Source of the DNA: Marinilabiliales bacterium
GTDB lineage: Bacteria; Bacteroidota; Bacteroidia; Bacteroidales; ML635J-15
DNA length: 49,092 nt
Assembly: GCA_002869385.1 (NCBI GenBank)
Contig: PKTB01000015.1
Coordinates: 94,797 to 143,888 of the forward strand
Direction: 5' to 3'
The notes beneath the pieces are model-generated. The model worked only from the letters and a program-made list of their open reading frames with translations. It was not told the DNA's origin and made no database searches. Position 1 is the first letter of the stretch, and every line of letters starts with the position of its first letter. The position numbers and the translations under genes are program-made. Shown one piece after another: positions 38,201 through 47,965 of the stretch.

Positions 38201-41200
38201 ACAGTAGCAACAGAATTAATTATTGCACTTAAGCTATCATCAACTTGGATTGTTTGAGAGTCTGTATCGAAACATGCAGGATTACCAACATCATATGTAA
38301 TTATATGGCTACCTACTCCTGCAACAGATAAATCAAAAATACCATTAACCGGATCAATAATTCCAGTACCTGACCAAGTTCCTCCTGAGCTCACTGCACT
38401 TAAAGTTACCTGCCCATCACTAATACAATAAGGCCCAACAGTAGTTATAGTAGCATCAACTGCTGCATCATAAACAAAAATTGTTATATTGCCAACACTT
38501 GTACATGATGCATTACTAACTGTATAAGAAACACTATTGGCACCATCTAAAGCTACAGAAGGATCAAATGTTCCATTAAGTGCATCTGTAATACCATCAC
38601 CTGACCAAAAACCTCCAGGTGTAGCTGCCGTAAGATTAACTGCAGGATCATCGCTACAAAATTCTCCCGGATCTATAATTGTTGCATCCGGAGCAACTAA
38701 CACATCTACATCAAGGTTGTCGGTATCTGAACAAAGTCCATTGACAATGTCATATGTTATCGTAACTGTACACAAGCCTGCAATACTAGGATTAAATGTT
38801 CCTGCAATAGCATCTACTATTCCAGGTCCTGACCATGTGCCACCTGAGGTTGCAGCAGACAAATTTGTTGCAGGATCAAACTGACAGAATGGCCCTGCAG
38901 GAGTAATTGTAGCATCGACTGACGCATCAACGTGAATTGTTATTGAAGATGAGTTGGTACAAGCACCAACGGTAAGCGTATATGTTATTAGGTGGTCTCC
39001 TCCTCCAGCAGAGCCAGGATCAAATACTCCATTAACTGCATCTGTAATTCCTGTACCCGACCAAACTCCTCCGGCAGTAACAGAAGTTAAATTAACAGAT
39101 GCATCATCTTGACAAAATGGTCCGGCTGCAAAAATAGTGGAATTTGGATCTGCTCCAACATCAATATTTTCAGTATCAGAATCTGAACAAGTTCCATTCG
39201 TTATTGAATAAGTAATAGTATGTAATCCTGGACCGGCAATAGTTGGGTCAAAAGTTCCATTTATTGCATCTGTAATTCCGGTTCCTGACCATGTGCCTCC
39301 ATTATCAGCAGCTGTTAAGTTAAATGCTGGATCATACTCACACAAAGGAGCAACAGGAGTGATTGTTGCATCAACTTCGTCATCAACATGAATCGTTGTA
39401 TTACTCTGAGACACACAAGCACCATTGATTAATTCATATGTTATTGTAAAATCACCTCCGCCAGCAACAGTTGGATCAAACTCTCCTGTACCTGTATCTG
39501 TAATTCCTGTTCCCGACCAAGTTCCTCCAGGATTAACAGGTGACAGCAAAACAGCTACATCTGATTCACAAAATGGTCCCGCAGGATTGATTGTTGAATT
39601 AGGTAATATGTCTACCTGAATATTTGTTGTTGCAGTATCTTCGCATGCACCTTGAGCAACACCATACGTTATTACATGTAATCCCGGACCGGCAATTGCT
39701 GGGTTAAATGCTCCCGTTGATGCATTAGTAATACCTGTACCTGACCATGTGCCTCCAGTATCTACAGCTGTTAATATCTGTTCTGAATCATTTTCACAGA
39801 AAGGACCAACAGGTGTAATTGTAGCATCAACCAATGGATCAACATCAAAACGTCTGATCATTACCGAAGTACAGTTTGCGTCAGAAAGAGTATATGTTAT
39901 CATGTGTGAACCAGGTCCAGCAACAGATGGGTCAAAAACTCCAACAATTGGATCTGTAATCCCATTACCTGAAAATAGTCCACCAGGAGTGACTGGATTT
40001 AAATTAAATGCTGGATCTGTTTCACAAATATCTATCACTTCAGGAAAATCAGCATCTGGACTTGCATAGACAACTACCATTGCGGTATCACTATCGCTAC
40101 AATTAGCATTACTGATTTCATATACAATTTCATGAACACCTGGTCCTGATATTGTAGGGCTAAAAACTCCCAAAGTAGGATTTGTAATTCCAGGACCTGA
40201 CCATGTGCCTCCAGCTTCTGCTGCAGAAAAAACAGCAATATTTTCATTATCACAAAACGGTCCTATAGGTAAAGTAATAGTAGCATCTACATCATTATAG
40301 ACTGTTACAGGTTTTATTGTTGTTGACACGCATGTCCCATTAGTTAAGGTATAAGTGATATCATGAATCCCGACACCTGCAACAGTTGGATCAAATGTGC
40401 CGTTTATTGGATCTGTAATTCCTGTTCCTGAAAAAACACCTCCTGAAGTAACAGGTATAATGTCTTCAGCAGCATCCCCTTCACAATACGGACCAATATC
40501 AAACCAGTCAGAATCAGGGAAAAGATAAACTGTTATTGATTCTGTATATATATCAGAACATGCTCCATTTGTAACCGAATAAGTTATTGTATGAATACCT
40601 GGATTGGCTACCACAGGGTCAAATGTGCCATTTACGGGATCTGTAATTCCTGTTCCTGACCAGGATCCTCCGGGATCTGCAGCGCTTAAATTTGATGATG
40701 CATCTGTTTCACAAAATGGTCCGGCTGGGCTTATAGTTGCATCCACGGCAGCATCTACTTGAATATCAACATTATCAGTATTTACACATGCTCCATTTGT
40801 CAATGTATATCCAATTGTATGTGTTCCTGCTCCAGCAACAGATGGGTCAAATGTACCATTTATAGGGTCTGTTATTCCTAAGCCTGACCATGTGCCGCCA
40901 GGATTAGCTGCTGATAGATTAAATGGTGTTCCACTTTCACATTGTAAGCCAACAGGAGTAATAATAGCACTTAGACTATCATCCACATGAATTGTTTCAG
41001 TATCAGAATCAGAACACATACCATTTACAATATCATATTGAATTATAAAATCACCCGGACCTGCAACTGAAGGATCAAATGTGCCATTTATAGGATCCGT
41101 AATGCCTGTTCCTGACCATGTGCCACCAGTATCTCCGGCACTTAAATTTACAGGAATATCTGTAAAACAAAATGGTCCTGCTGGAGTTATTGTTGCGTCA

Positions 41201-43225
41201 ACAACAGCATCCACTTGTATGTCAATATTACCAATATTAACACATGCACCATTTGTTATTGTATATGATATAGTATGTGTACCAGCTCCAGCAACTGATG
41301 GGTCAAACGTTCCATTAACTGGGTCTGTAATACCGGTTCCTGACCATGTGCCTCCAGGATTGGCTGCTACCAGATTAAATGCTGGATCACTTTCGCACTG
41401 TGGTCCAACAGGTGTTATTATTGCACTAATAGAATCATCAACCTGTATTGTTTGATCATCAGTATCCGAACATGCTGGATTACCAACTTGATAACTAATT
41501 AAATGGGCACCAACTCCAGCAACAGTGACATCAAAGATTCCATTTGCAGAGTCAATTATTCCTGTGCCTGACCATGTTCCGCCGGAACTAACCGCTGTCA
41601 TTGTAATCTGTCCTGCGTCAATACAAAATGGGCCTGTTGTTGTTATTGTTGCATCTACAGCACCATCATAAACAAATATCGTAATACTTCCTACCGATGT
41701 GCAATCTGCATTACTAACGGTATAGGTTATATTGTTTGCTCCAATATTTGCTGAAGTCGGGTCGAATGTTCCATTTACAGGGTCTGTAATGCCCGTTCCT
41801 GCCCAAACACCCCCAGGTGTTGCAGCAGATAAATTAACAGAAGCGTCATCACTACAAAAATCACCCGGATTATTTATTGTGGCATCCGGAGCTACAAGAA
41901 CATTAATATTTGCATTATCAGTATCCTCACAAGCCCCTGATTCAATATCATAGGTTACAGTATGAATACCTGGACCAGCAACAGCAGGATCAAATATACC
42001 ATTAACAGTATCTGTAATTCCAGTTCCTGACCAAATCCCTCCATCATGAAAAGCATCTAATGTTATTGATGCATCATTCTCACACAAGGGGCCTGCAGGG
42101 GTTATTGTTGCTATTACTAAAGTATCAACATTTATTCGTCTAATAACAACTGAAGTACAATTCGCATTAGAAAGAGTATAGCTAATCATAAAAGAACCCG
42201 GACCGGAAACCGAAGGATCAAATGTTCCGTTTATAAGATCAATAATTCCAACTCCAGACCATGTACCCCCAGAGTTATTCGGAATAATATCAAACGGAGG
42301 GTCTGTTTCACAAACATCATCCAAAGGAGGAAAATCTGCATCCGGACTCAAATATACTGTAATTGTTTCTGTGTCAGAATCTGTACAGCCTCCATTACTA
42401 ACATCATAAGTAATTGTATGACTTCCCGCTGTAGCAACAGAAGGGTCAAAAGCTCCTGTTGAAGTATTAACAATCCCTGTACCGGACCATGTACCTCCAG
42501 GAGTAGCTGCACTCATATATGCAATATTATCATTATCACAATATGGACCAGCAGGTGTTATTGAGGCATCAACTAAACTATATACTTCTACATCGTAAGA
42601 GGTGTTGGAAGTACATGCACCGTTTATTATTGAATAAGTGACGCTATGTGTCCCTGCTCCGGCTACAGAGGGATCAAATGTGCCTAAAATACCATCTGTG
42701 ATACCCGTGCCAAAAAAACTTCCCCCCGCTGTTATCGGAGTAATATTTATCGCTGCATCAGTTATGCAAAAAGGACCGATTAACGTCCAATCAGAATCTG
42801 GGTTTGAATCAACGTCAATATCTTCTGTATCAGCATCTGAACAAGCTCCATTTGAAATATTGTATGTAATTGTATATGTTCCTGGTCCCACAAAAGATGG
42901 TGCAAATGTTCCATTATTTGAATCGGTAATTCCTGTTCCAGACCATGTGCCTCCTGGATCTGCAGCACTTAAATTTAATGGGGGGTTCGTTTCACAGAAA
43001 GGGCCTGCAGGAGTAATTGTAGCATCAACACTTGCGTCTACATGAATTGTTATCGTTTCGCTAACTCCGGTGGTATAGGTTATTATATGATCTCCGGGGC
43101 CTGCAACAGTAGGGTCAAATGTGCCATTATTAACATCTGTAATCCCAGTCCCTGACCACACACCACCAACAGGAGTCCCAACTAAGTTTACCGCAGGATC
43201 TGTTTCACAAAAAGGACCTGCAGGA
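35250..43225 (-). repeat. About 35 tandem Ig/PKD-like repeats (~228 bp each)
   Basis: Each unit is built on PxGPFCxxDxAxNLxAxxPGGTWSGTGITDxxNGTFDPxxAGxGxHxITYxxxNGxCxxxDxxxIxVD (schematic, split across the unit). I count 24 units before the TGA at 37750 and 11 after. Late units (33-35) lose the WSGTGI core and shade into SprB repeats. Higher-order similarity is present: units 2-6 resemble units 12-16, units 6-8 resemble 20-22, and 8-9 resemble 10-11, so blocks were duplicated rather than single units only. Unit boundaries are approximate. Confidence 0.8.
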
Positions 43226-43428
43226 TCTATTGCTTTAATACGTCCACTCTCTTCAACTACAATATAATTCTCTTCAAAGTCTATTTCGTCTGAACAGAAA
43301 GATAGTTGACCAAAAGCACTTGACGACAACAATAATATTAAGACCCAAAATATTGATTTAACCCTCATATTTGAGATTTTATTTATCAAAATTCTAGCTA
43401 TTTCGTATATTAGACGATAAATATACTT

Positions 43429-43455
43429 AAAAGTTGGTTATTAACCAGCTTTTTA
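43429..43455 (-). terminator. Bidirectional-looking hairpin between the adhesin and polysaccharide genes
   Basis: AAAAG-T-TGGTT-AT-TAACCA-G-CTTTTT: a stem of about ten pairs with one T-G pair, flanked by A and T runs. It lies 26 bases beyond the end of the lipoprotein gene that closes the polysaccharide operon. Confidence 0.6.
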
Positions 43456-43480
43456 TACAAGATTCCACCCAAATACGATT

Positions 43481-43972
43481 TTATTCCACAAGTTTACTGA
43501 AGTTTGGCACTTTTGACACAATATATATTGAGAATTTATCAATATCGCCATCAAGATCCCCATACCTTTGTCCACCACATTTGTAAAGCGTTCCATTTAT
43601 AATTGATTCATCTTTAATATAAATGCTTAAACTTTTAGATGTTCCTCCTGTACAGTCATCTTCTTTATTAACTCTGGTTTTATTGGAAAGATTACATTCT
43701 ATTGCATAATCCAATATATCGTTATATTGATCTTTACTTATTGAAATAGTTGTATCAGCCAGTATATCTCCATAACTATCTACCACAACATTCATTGAAT
43801 TTTCGTTAATGCTTATGGTATAACTCCTATGATATTTTGGTGGAACAGATGAGTCTTCAAAATGATACACAACTTCTGTAGCATTTTTAATCGTTTGCTT
43901 TTTCATAAAACATGATGTAAAAATCGACAATAGTGCAATGAGCATTAAATAGTGCAGAGACTTGGTTTTCAT
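43481..43972 (-). CDS. Hypothetical lipoprotein after the polysaccharide operon
   Basis: A 163-residue lipoprotein (signal 1-21, IFTSC). The mature part alternates strands and turns and contains DDCTGGTSKSLSIYIKD and YKCGGQRYGDLDGDIDKF, with a Cys pair that may form a disulfide. I do not recognise a family. It begins 21 bases after the O-antigen ligase-like gene in the same direction and is the last gene before a terminator, so it is probably expressed with the polysaccharide genes. Confidence 0.65.
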   Translation of the reverse strand: MKTKSLHYLMLIALLSIFTSCFMKKQTIKNATEVVYHFEDSSVPPKYHRSYTISINENSMNVVVDSYGDILADTTISISKDQYNDILDYAIECNLSNKTRVNKEDDCTGGTSKSLSIYIKDESIINGTLYKCGGQRYGDLDGDIDKFSIYIVSKVPNFSKLVE

Positions 43973-43993
43973 AATAAATATTTTGAATTGGGA

Positions 43994-45469
43994 TTATTCG
44001 TTTTCTTGGACTTCAACAACATCAAGTTGTTCCTCATGATTTTCTTTATTCTTAATATAATAGACGTCAACTGCGACAATTATAGCAGCAAATCCCCAAA
44101 ATGGAACAGCAGCTTTATCCATATCAAGAAAATTATTTAAAAAACCATGCAATAAATATGTGGTTAAACAACATATCGTTGAGGCAGTAAGAATTTTCAT
44201 ACTATATGTTGTCACTCTTCTATAGTTTCGTATTCCAGTCACAAAAATAAATACTACCACTAAGATAAAGCTAATCATCCCTGGCAGGCCCGATTCAGAT
44301 AAGGAGCCTAGATATTCACTATGAGCATTTCCCATATCTCCTGCATTTGTTGAGATAATTGTTTTTTCATAGGAAAATTGAAATGGGGCATATTTAAACT
44401 GATATGTGCCGGGGCCCCAACCAAAAATAGGTTTCTCTTTATACATCCTAACAGCACAATTCCATCGATTTATTCTTTCTAAGTTAGATGCGTCAGTTGC
44501 AACATTACTAATAGATCTAACGTGTTCTTTAAAATATGTTGATGAATCTTGTTTGTTTCTTTCTAAAGCAAAGAATATCTTATCCTGAAAACCAAAAAAC
44601 AAACCAATAATAACTCCAACTGTAATCAATACTACCTTGTAGTTAATTTTAAATTTCAACACAAAGAAAACTCCAAGAGCACCTAATAAACTTACCCATG
44701 CGGCTCTAGTATAAGACAATACTATAGCTAATAAAAAATATGATAATACAAATCCTGCTATAATTCGCAAACTTTTTTTCAGTTCTTTATTTACAATAAA
44801 TCCAACAATCACAGGAATAAACATAGCCAACATTGCACCGTAGGATGTGTGGTCATTATAAAAAGGAGACATTACATAATTAGCAGATTGTTGGCTAAAA
44901 CCACGCGCTGCGTGCATAATCATCGTGTATGTGATTACAATAATAAAAGGAATTATATATAACCAAAAAAATCGATTAAAATTTACTTTCTTTCTAAAAA
45001 CCTGTGTCATTAAAAAGTAAAATGGAACGATAAACCACAATGAAGCAACCCAATACTTTATTGATACTAATGGAATTGTACTTGTAAATACGGTTACCAA
45101 TCGCCATGCAAGATATATATATACCGTTATAGAAACCGGATGTAATAATATTTTTCTGTCAAAATCCCTATCGTGCAGTTGTTTTAATAAAAATACAATT
45201 AAGATACTAACAAAGATTGGTTCAGTAGGTAAGTCAACATTAAAGACAAGATCTGGCATAAAATCTTCAAGCGGTACAGATAAAGGCACTAAAAAAACTG
45301 CCATCATCAACGCTTTATCAAGTGCAAAAAAGATTGTAAGAAGAACAATTATAAATACGGGAACAGCATTAAACAAAAATGTTTCCTTCATAAATATCAC
45401 TAAAGAATTAGTGACAATAAACAAAGTAGCAAGAACATAAAATGCAATTATTTTTTGTTTTTGTGTCAA
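43994..45469 (-). CDS. O-antigen ligase/polymerase-family membrane protein (Wzy_C)
   Basis: A 491-residue inner-membrane protein with about 12 hydrophobic segments and one large periplasmic loop (about 300-390). The family's loop signature is seen: WNCAVRMYKEKPIFGWGPGTYQF followed by NAHSEYLGSLSESGLPG, here split over two parts of the loop, the region where Arg/His/Glu act in ligation of polysaccharide to lipid A or in polymerisation. Whether it is WaaL-like or Wzy-like cannot be settled. It starts 11 bases after the second Wzz-like gene, confirming a polysaccharide export/assembly operon. Confidence 0.83.
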   Translation of the reverse strand: MTQKQKIIAFYVLATLFIVTNSLVIFMKETFLFNAVPVFIIVLLTIFFALDKALMMAVFLVPLSVPLEDFMPDLVFNVDLPTEPIFVSILIVFLLKQLHDRDFDRKILLHPVSITVYIYLAWRLVTVFTSTIPLVSIKYWVASLWFIVPFYFLMTQVFRKKVNFNRFFWLYIIPFIIVITYTMIMHAARGFSQQSANYVMSPFYNDHTSYGAMLAMFIPVIVGFIVNKELKKSLRIIAGFVLSYFLLAIVLSYTRAAWVSLLGALGVFFVLKFKINYKVVLITVGVIIGLFFGFQDKIFFALERNKQDSSTYFKEHVRSISNVATDASNLERINRWNCAVRMYKEKPIFGWGPGTYQFKYAPFQFSYEKTIISTNAGDMGNAHSEYLGSLSESGLPGMISFILVVVFIFVTGIRNYRRVTTYSMKILTASTICCLTTYLLHGFLNNFLDMDKAAVPFWGFAAIIVAVDVYYIKNKENHEEQLDVVEVQENE

Positions 45470-45480
45470 CTTGTTTCAGA

Positions 45481-46404
45481 TTACTTTTTATTTCCTTCAA
45501 TAAGAGATAAAATAATTACCCCAGTTAAGAATGCACCAATAATAGAGAAAAGGACAATAACCCAACGTACTGGATAAGACTTCTTGTCAGCAGGAAAAGG
45601 TTTAGAAATAACATGAGCATAAGTTTGAACTTTCTCTGCATCTCTAACAGCGCTTTCATAAATATACTTAGCCTCATACATGTCTGAAATCGCATAGTAA
45701 TACATGGAATCTGTTTTTTGGTATTCTGCCCCATATTCTTTCCAGTTTCCAAGTACTGTTCTTGCTTCATCAAGACTTTTTCCCATATATATAGCTTCTG
45801 TATATTTCTCAACTTGAGCACTCAAATCTAAAAGTCCATATTCGGTACGATATGTTTTTAACAGACTTGCTAAGCTATCTATTTCTATTTGTTTTTTCTC
45901 ATATTCTCTTCTATAAATATTTACAATTTCCTCAGATTTCTCTTGATTAAGGGCAAGTACCATTTCATTGTAATACACTATTATTGAATCTGCAATATCG
46001 GATGCTTTTTGTGGGTCTACATCTATCACAGAAATTACAATTGCCTCATTCGGGGTTTTCTGAAAATTGATATTTCCTTCGTAGTATTTTAATATTTTAT
46101 CCTGGTGGTTTGGTGCATCTTTACTAATTCCGTAGTGTTCATAAAGATCAAATGCATCAATAATTTTAAATGTAATATCAGTAGATTGTATAAGCTCTAA
46201 CATCTGTTCTGCCTCAGATTCTTCAGAAACAGTCACAATGTTTGCAGGATATAACGTTGCAGTTGATTTATATTTAGGCTTTATAAATAAACTTGACGAA
46301 AACAAGACTGCTAATGCTCCGGCAACAACAACAAAAACTAAAAGGTGCCATTTCCATTTTGATATAACCTTAAATATGCTTTTTGTTTTATAATAACTTT
46401 CCAT
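45481..46404 (-). CDS. Wzz-family polysaccharide chain-length protein (second copy)
   Basis: An inner-membrane polysaccharide co-polymerase: N-terminal helix (about 19-41: HLLVFVVVAGALAVLFSSSLF), a long periplasmic coiled region with YKSTATLYPANIVTVSE and DVDPQKASDIADSIIVYYN, and a C-terminal helix (about 280-303) preceded by the conserved Pro-rich turn KPFPADKKSYPVRW. No tyrosine-kinase domain is attached. Start is uncertain: the first ATG (46404) gives 307 residues; the frame is open further upstream and overlaps the previous gene to 46548, and an ATT at 46447-46449 sits 11 bases after the previous stop where a start would be expected (another ATG to ATT candidate). Confidence 0.78.
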   Translation of the reverse strand: MESYYKTKSIFKVISKWKWHLLVFVVVAGALAVLFSSSLFIKPKYKSTATLYPANIVTVSEESEAEQMLELIQSTDITFKIIDAFDLYEHYGISKDAPNHQDKILKYYEGNINFQKTPNEAIVISVIDVDPQKASDIADSIIVYYNEMVLALNQEKSEEIVNIYRREYEKKQIEIDSLASLLKTYRTEYGLLDLSAQVEKYTEAIYMGKSLDEARTVLGNWKEYGAEYQKTDSMYYYAISDMYEAKYIYESAVRDAEKVQTYAHVISKPFPADKKSYPVRWVIVLFSIIGAFLTGVIILSLIEGNKK

Positions 46405-46460
46405 AGTTTCGTAATTAGGCCATTTTACATTCCATTTAGGGAGTTCAATCTTTTCAAATA

Positions 46461-47462
46461 CTATTTTTTTTTTACCTGCTCTAGCAATAAAAGTACTATC
46501 AATGAAAACAAAAATGTTGATAGAACACTTACAGAAACAATTAGCCATCTAATAGGATATGATTTTCTTTCTGCTTTTTCTGCTGAATCTACAACATATT
46601 TATTTGGCAATGTTTGCTCAAGGTCAATTTTTGCCTCCCTATATTTTGCTTCAATAGTTGCTAACTTCTTGACTTCTTCATACATCTGTTCTTTCAAAAT
46701 TGTATGAATGCTCCCATATTCAGCTAAAACTTCAAGTTTCTTTTCCAATTCCTCTACAGCTCTGTAATTACCTTGTGCAATAGCAATTGCGTATTGCTCA
46801 CTATACATTTCTGTTTGTGATTTTACTTCAATTACTCCCATTTTACTTAGTGAGAACAAGGAATCTTCAATTTGCTTTATTTTTGCTGTTTGAGTTTCAA
46901 ACTCTACAAGCACAATATCATATGCTTTTTGTGCCCTTTCTTTTTGAATTTTTGCATAAGTACTATCTACTAAATCAGCAATATCATTTGCAATTAATGC
47001 TGCTATTTCAGGATCTTCATCATAAACATCAATACGTATTGACATATACTCTGTCCTGGAAATTTTAACATTACTATCAAACTTCTTATATAAAGATGAA
47101 TATGGGTACTTAGAATTAATGTCAATGTTATAATGATTAAATAAATCATATTTCTCAACAATTCTATTACGAATTTCTGTTGATTGCAGCATCTGCATCA
47201 ACTGCTCCACTTCTTCCTCTTCTCCAAACTTCAAAATGTCTTTCTTTTGCTGACTTTCAGTAATCAAAGATTGAGATATTGAGCTTGATGATGCTGGAAA
47301 TAATATTACCGTTGACTTGTATTTTGCAGGGATCATCAAACTAACGATAGATGATATTATCAAAGCAAGCACACATACGATAATCAAAGGCCACTTCTTA
47401 TTATAAACAAAAACAAGTAAGTTAGAAGAGTTAAAAGTATTATCTGTTTTATTTTTTGTCAT
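46461..47462 (-). CDS. Wzz-family polysaccharide chain-length protein (first copy)
   Basis: A 333-residue polysaccharide co-polymerase paralogous to the following gene: N-terminal helix (about 23-46), YKSTVILFPASSSS, long alpha-helical coiled coil (about 180-300) with DEDPEIAALIANDIADLVDS, then KYVVDSAEKAERKSYPIRW and the C-terminal helix. It sets chain length of surface polysaccharide together with Wzy/ligase proteins. The two Wzz-like genes in tandem suggest either two chain-length classes or hetero-oligomers. Starts at ATG 47460-47462; first clear gene of the operon. Confidence 0.82.
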   Translation of the reverse strand: MTKNKTDNTFNSSNLLVFVYNKKWPLIIVCVLALIISSIVSLMIPAKYKSTVILFPASSSSISQSLITESQQKKDILKFGEEEEVEQLMQMLQSTEIRNRIVEKYDLFNHYNIDINSKYPYSSLYKKFDSNVKISRTEYMSIRIDVYDEDPEIAALIANDIADLVDSTYAKIQKERAQKAYDIVLVEFETQTAKIKQIEDSLFSLSKMGVIEVKSQTEMYSEQYAIAIAQGNYRAVEELEKKLEVLAEYGSIHTILKEQMYEEVKKLATIEAKYREAKIDLEQTLPNKYVVDSAEKAERKSYPIRWLIVSVSVLSTFLFSLIVLLLLEQVKKK

Positions 47463-47548
47463 TTAAACAATTGCAATTTTCAATGCACAAAAATAAAAAA
47501 ATATTAACATTAATTTGTTTTTTAATCAATTTTTACAAAAAAAACATA

Positions 47549-47905
47549 TTAATACCTACCATTGCTAAGCATTACTAAAACACAATCATTTAAAACCTCA
47601 ACACCTTTTTGCATTAATGTTTTTTGAAATTCTGCATTATGAGTTCCAGGATTAAAAACAACTCTTCTGGGTAGGTTTTGCAAAATCAAATCTTCATATT
47701 TTGCTTGATTATCCTCTGATAGATACATTGCTATTGTGTCAATTTCTATCATTAGCGGAAATTCTTTAACAATTTTCTCTCCATTAATATCCCCTGATCT
47801 AATTCCAACTGGTAGCACACGATATCCATTTTTAGACAATGCTTCTGTTGCTCTATAAGAGTATCTTCTTTCATTAGTACTTGCACCTAAAACTACATGA
47901 ATCAT
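47549..47905 (-). CDS. CoA-binding domain protein
   Basis: A 118-residue single Rossmann domain of the CoA_binding_2 type: VVLGASTNERRYSYRATEAL (nucleotide-binding strand and loop), RVLPVGIRSGDINGEKIV, AMYLSEDNQAKYEDLIL and VVFNPGTHNAEF. Related to the CoA-binding half of succinyl-CoA synthetase and to stand-alone YccU-like proteins of unknown function. Complete at the usual ~120 residues. It lies 86 bases upstream of the Wzz-like genes, same strand, but shows no functional tie to polysaccharide synthesis. Confidence 0.85.
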   Translation of the reverse strand: MIHVVLGASTNERRYSYRATEALSKNGYRVLPVGIRSGDINGEKIVKEFPLMIEIDTIAMYLSEDNQAKYEDLILQNLPRRVVFNPGTHNAEFQKTLMQKGVEVLNDCVLVMLSNGRY

Positions 47906-47965
47906 ACTATTTTACCTTTTTTACAATAATAATGTTTTTTCGCAAAATCCTAAATTGATTTTAAC

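Larger units (their letters stand above)
33181..43389 (-). pseudogene. Giant SprB-like repeat adhesin with type-B T9SS sorting domain, interrupted by two in-frame TGA
   Basis: A 3,403-codon frame, the largest gene in the window. Order: signal peptide (1-27, ends SSAFG), about 35 Ig-like/PKD-like repeats of roughly 76 residues (each with two Cys), eight SprB-type repeats (SGGTxPYxYxW, VTVTDDNxC), and the gliding-motility C-terminal domain (IPAAFSQNGDGHNDDF...IYNRW-stop-QLLYE...GFWDGTYNGNPVPNGAYLY), which sends proteins through T9SS. TGA at 37750-37752 falls in SISAA-stop-PFC where 20+ sister repeats have Gly (AGPFC); TGA at 33328-33330 falls in YNRW-stop-Q where the family is YNRWG. Both are GGA to TGA and the frame continues through. 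The product should be a surface adhesin for gliding or attachment. It is followed upstream by a terminator separating it from the polysaccharide genes. Confidence 0.87.

Noticed and set aside
38537..43045. Plus-strand ORFs of 60-135 codons in the adhesin gene
   Set aside because: They are antisense shadows of the repeats: low complexity, Pro/Val/Ser-rich, and show the same periodicity.
33181..43389. CRISPR array or satellite DNA in the 10 kb repeat region
   Set aside because: The ~228 bp period keeps an open frame over 10 kb with protein-level conservation, so it is coding repeats, not direct repeats with spacers.
46405..46548. Upstream extension of the second Wzz-like protein (MANCFCKCSINIF...)
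   Set aside because: The first part reads through the end of the preceding gene in another frame and has unusual composition; the Wzz N-terminus begins near residue 49 or slightly before.
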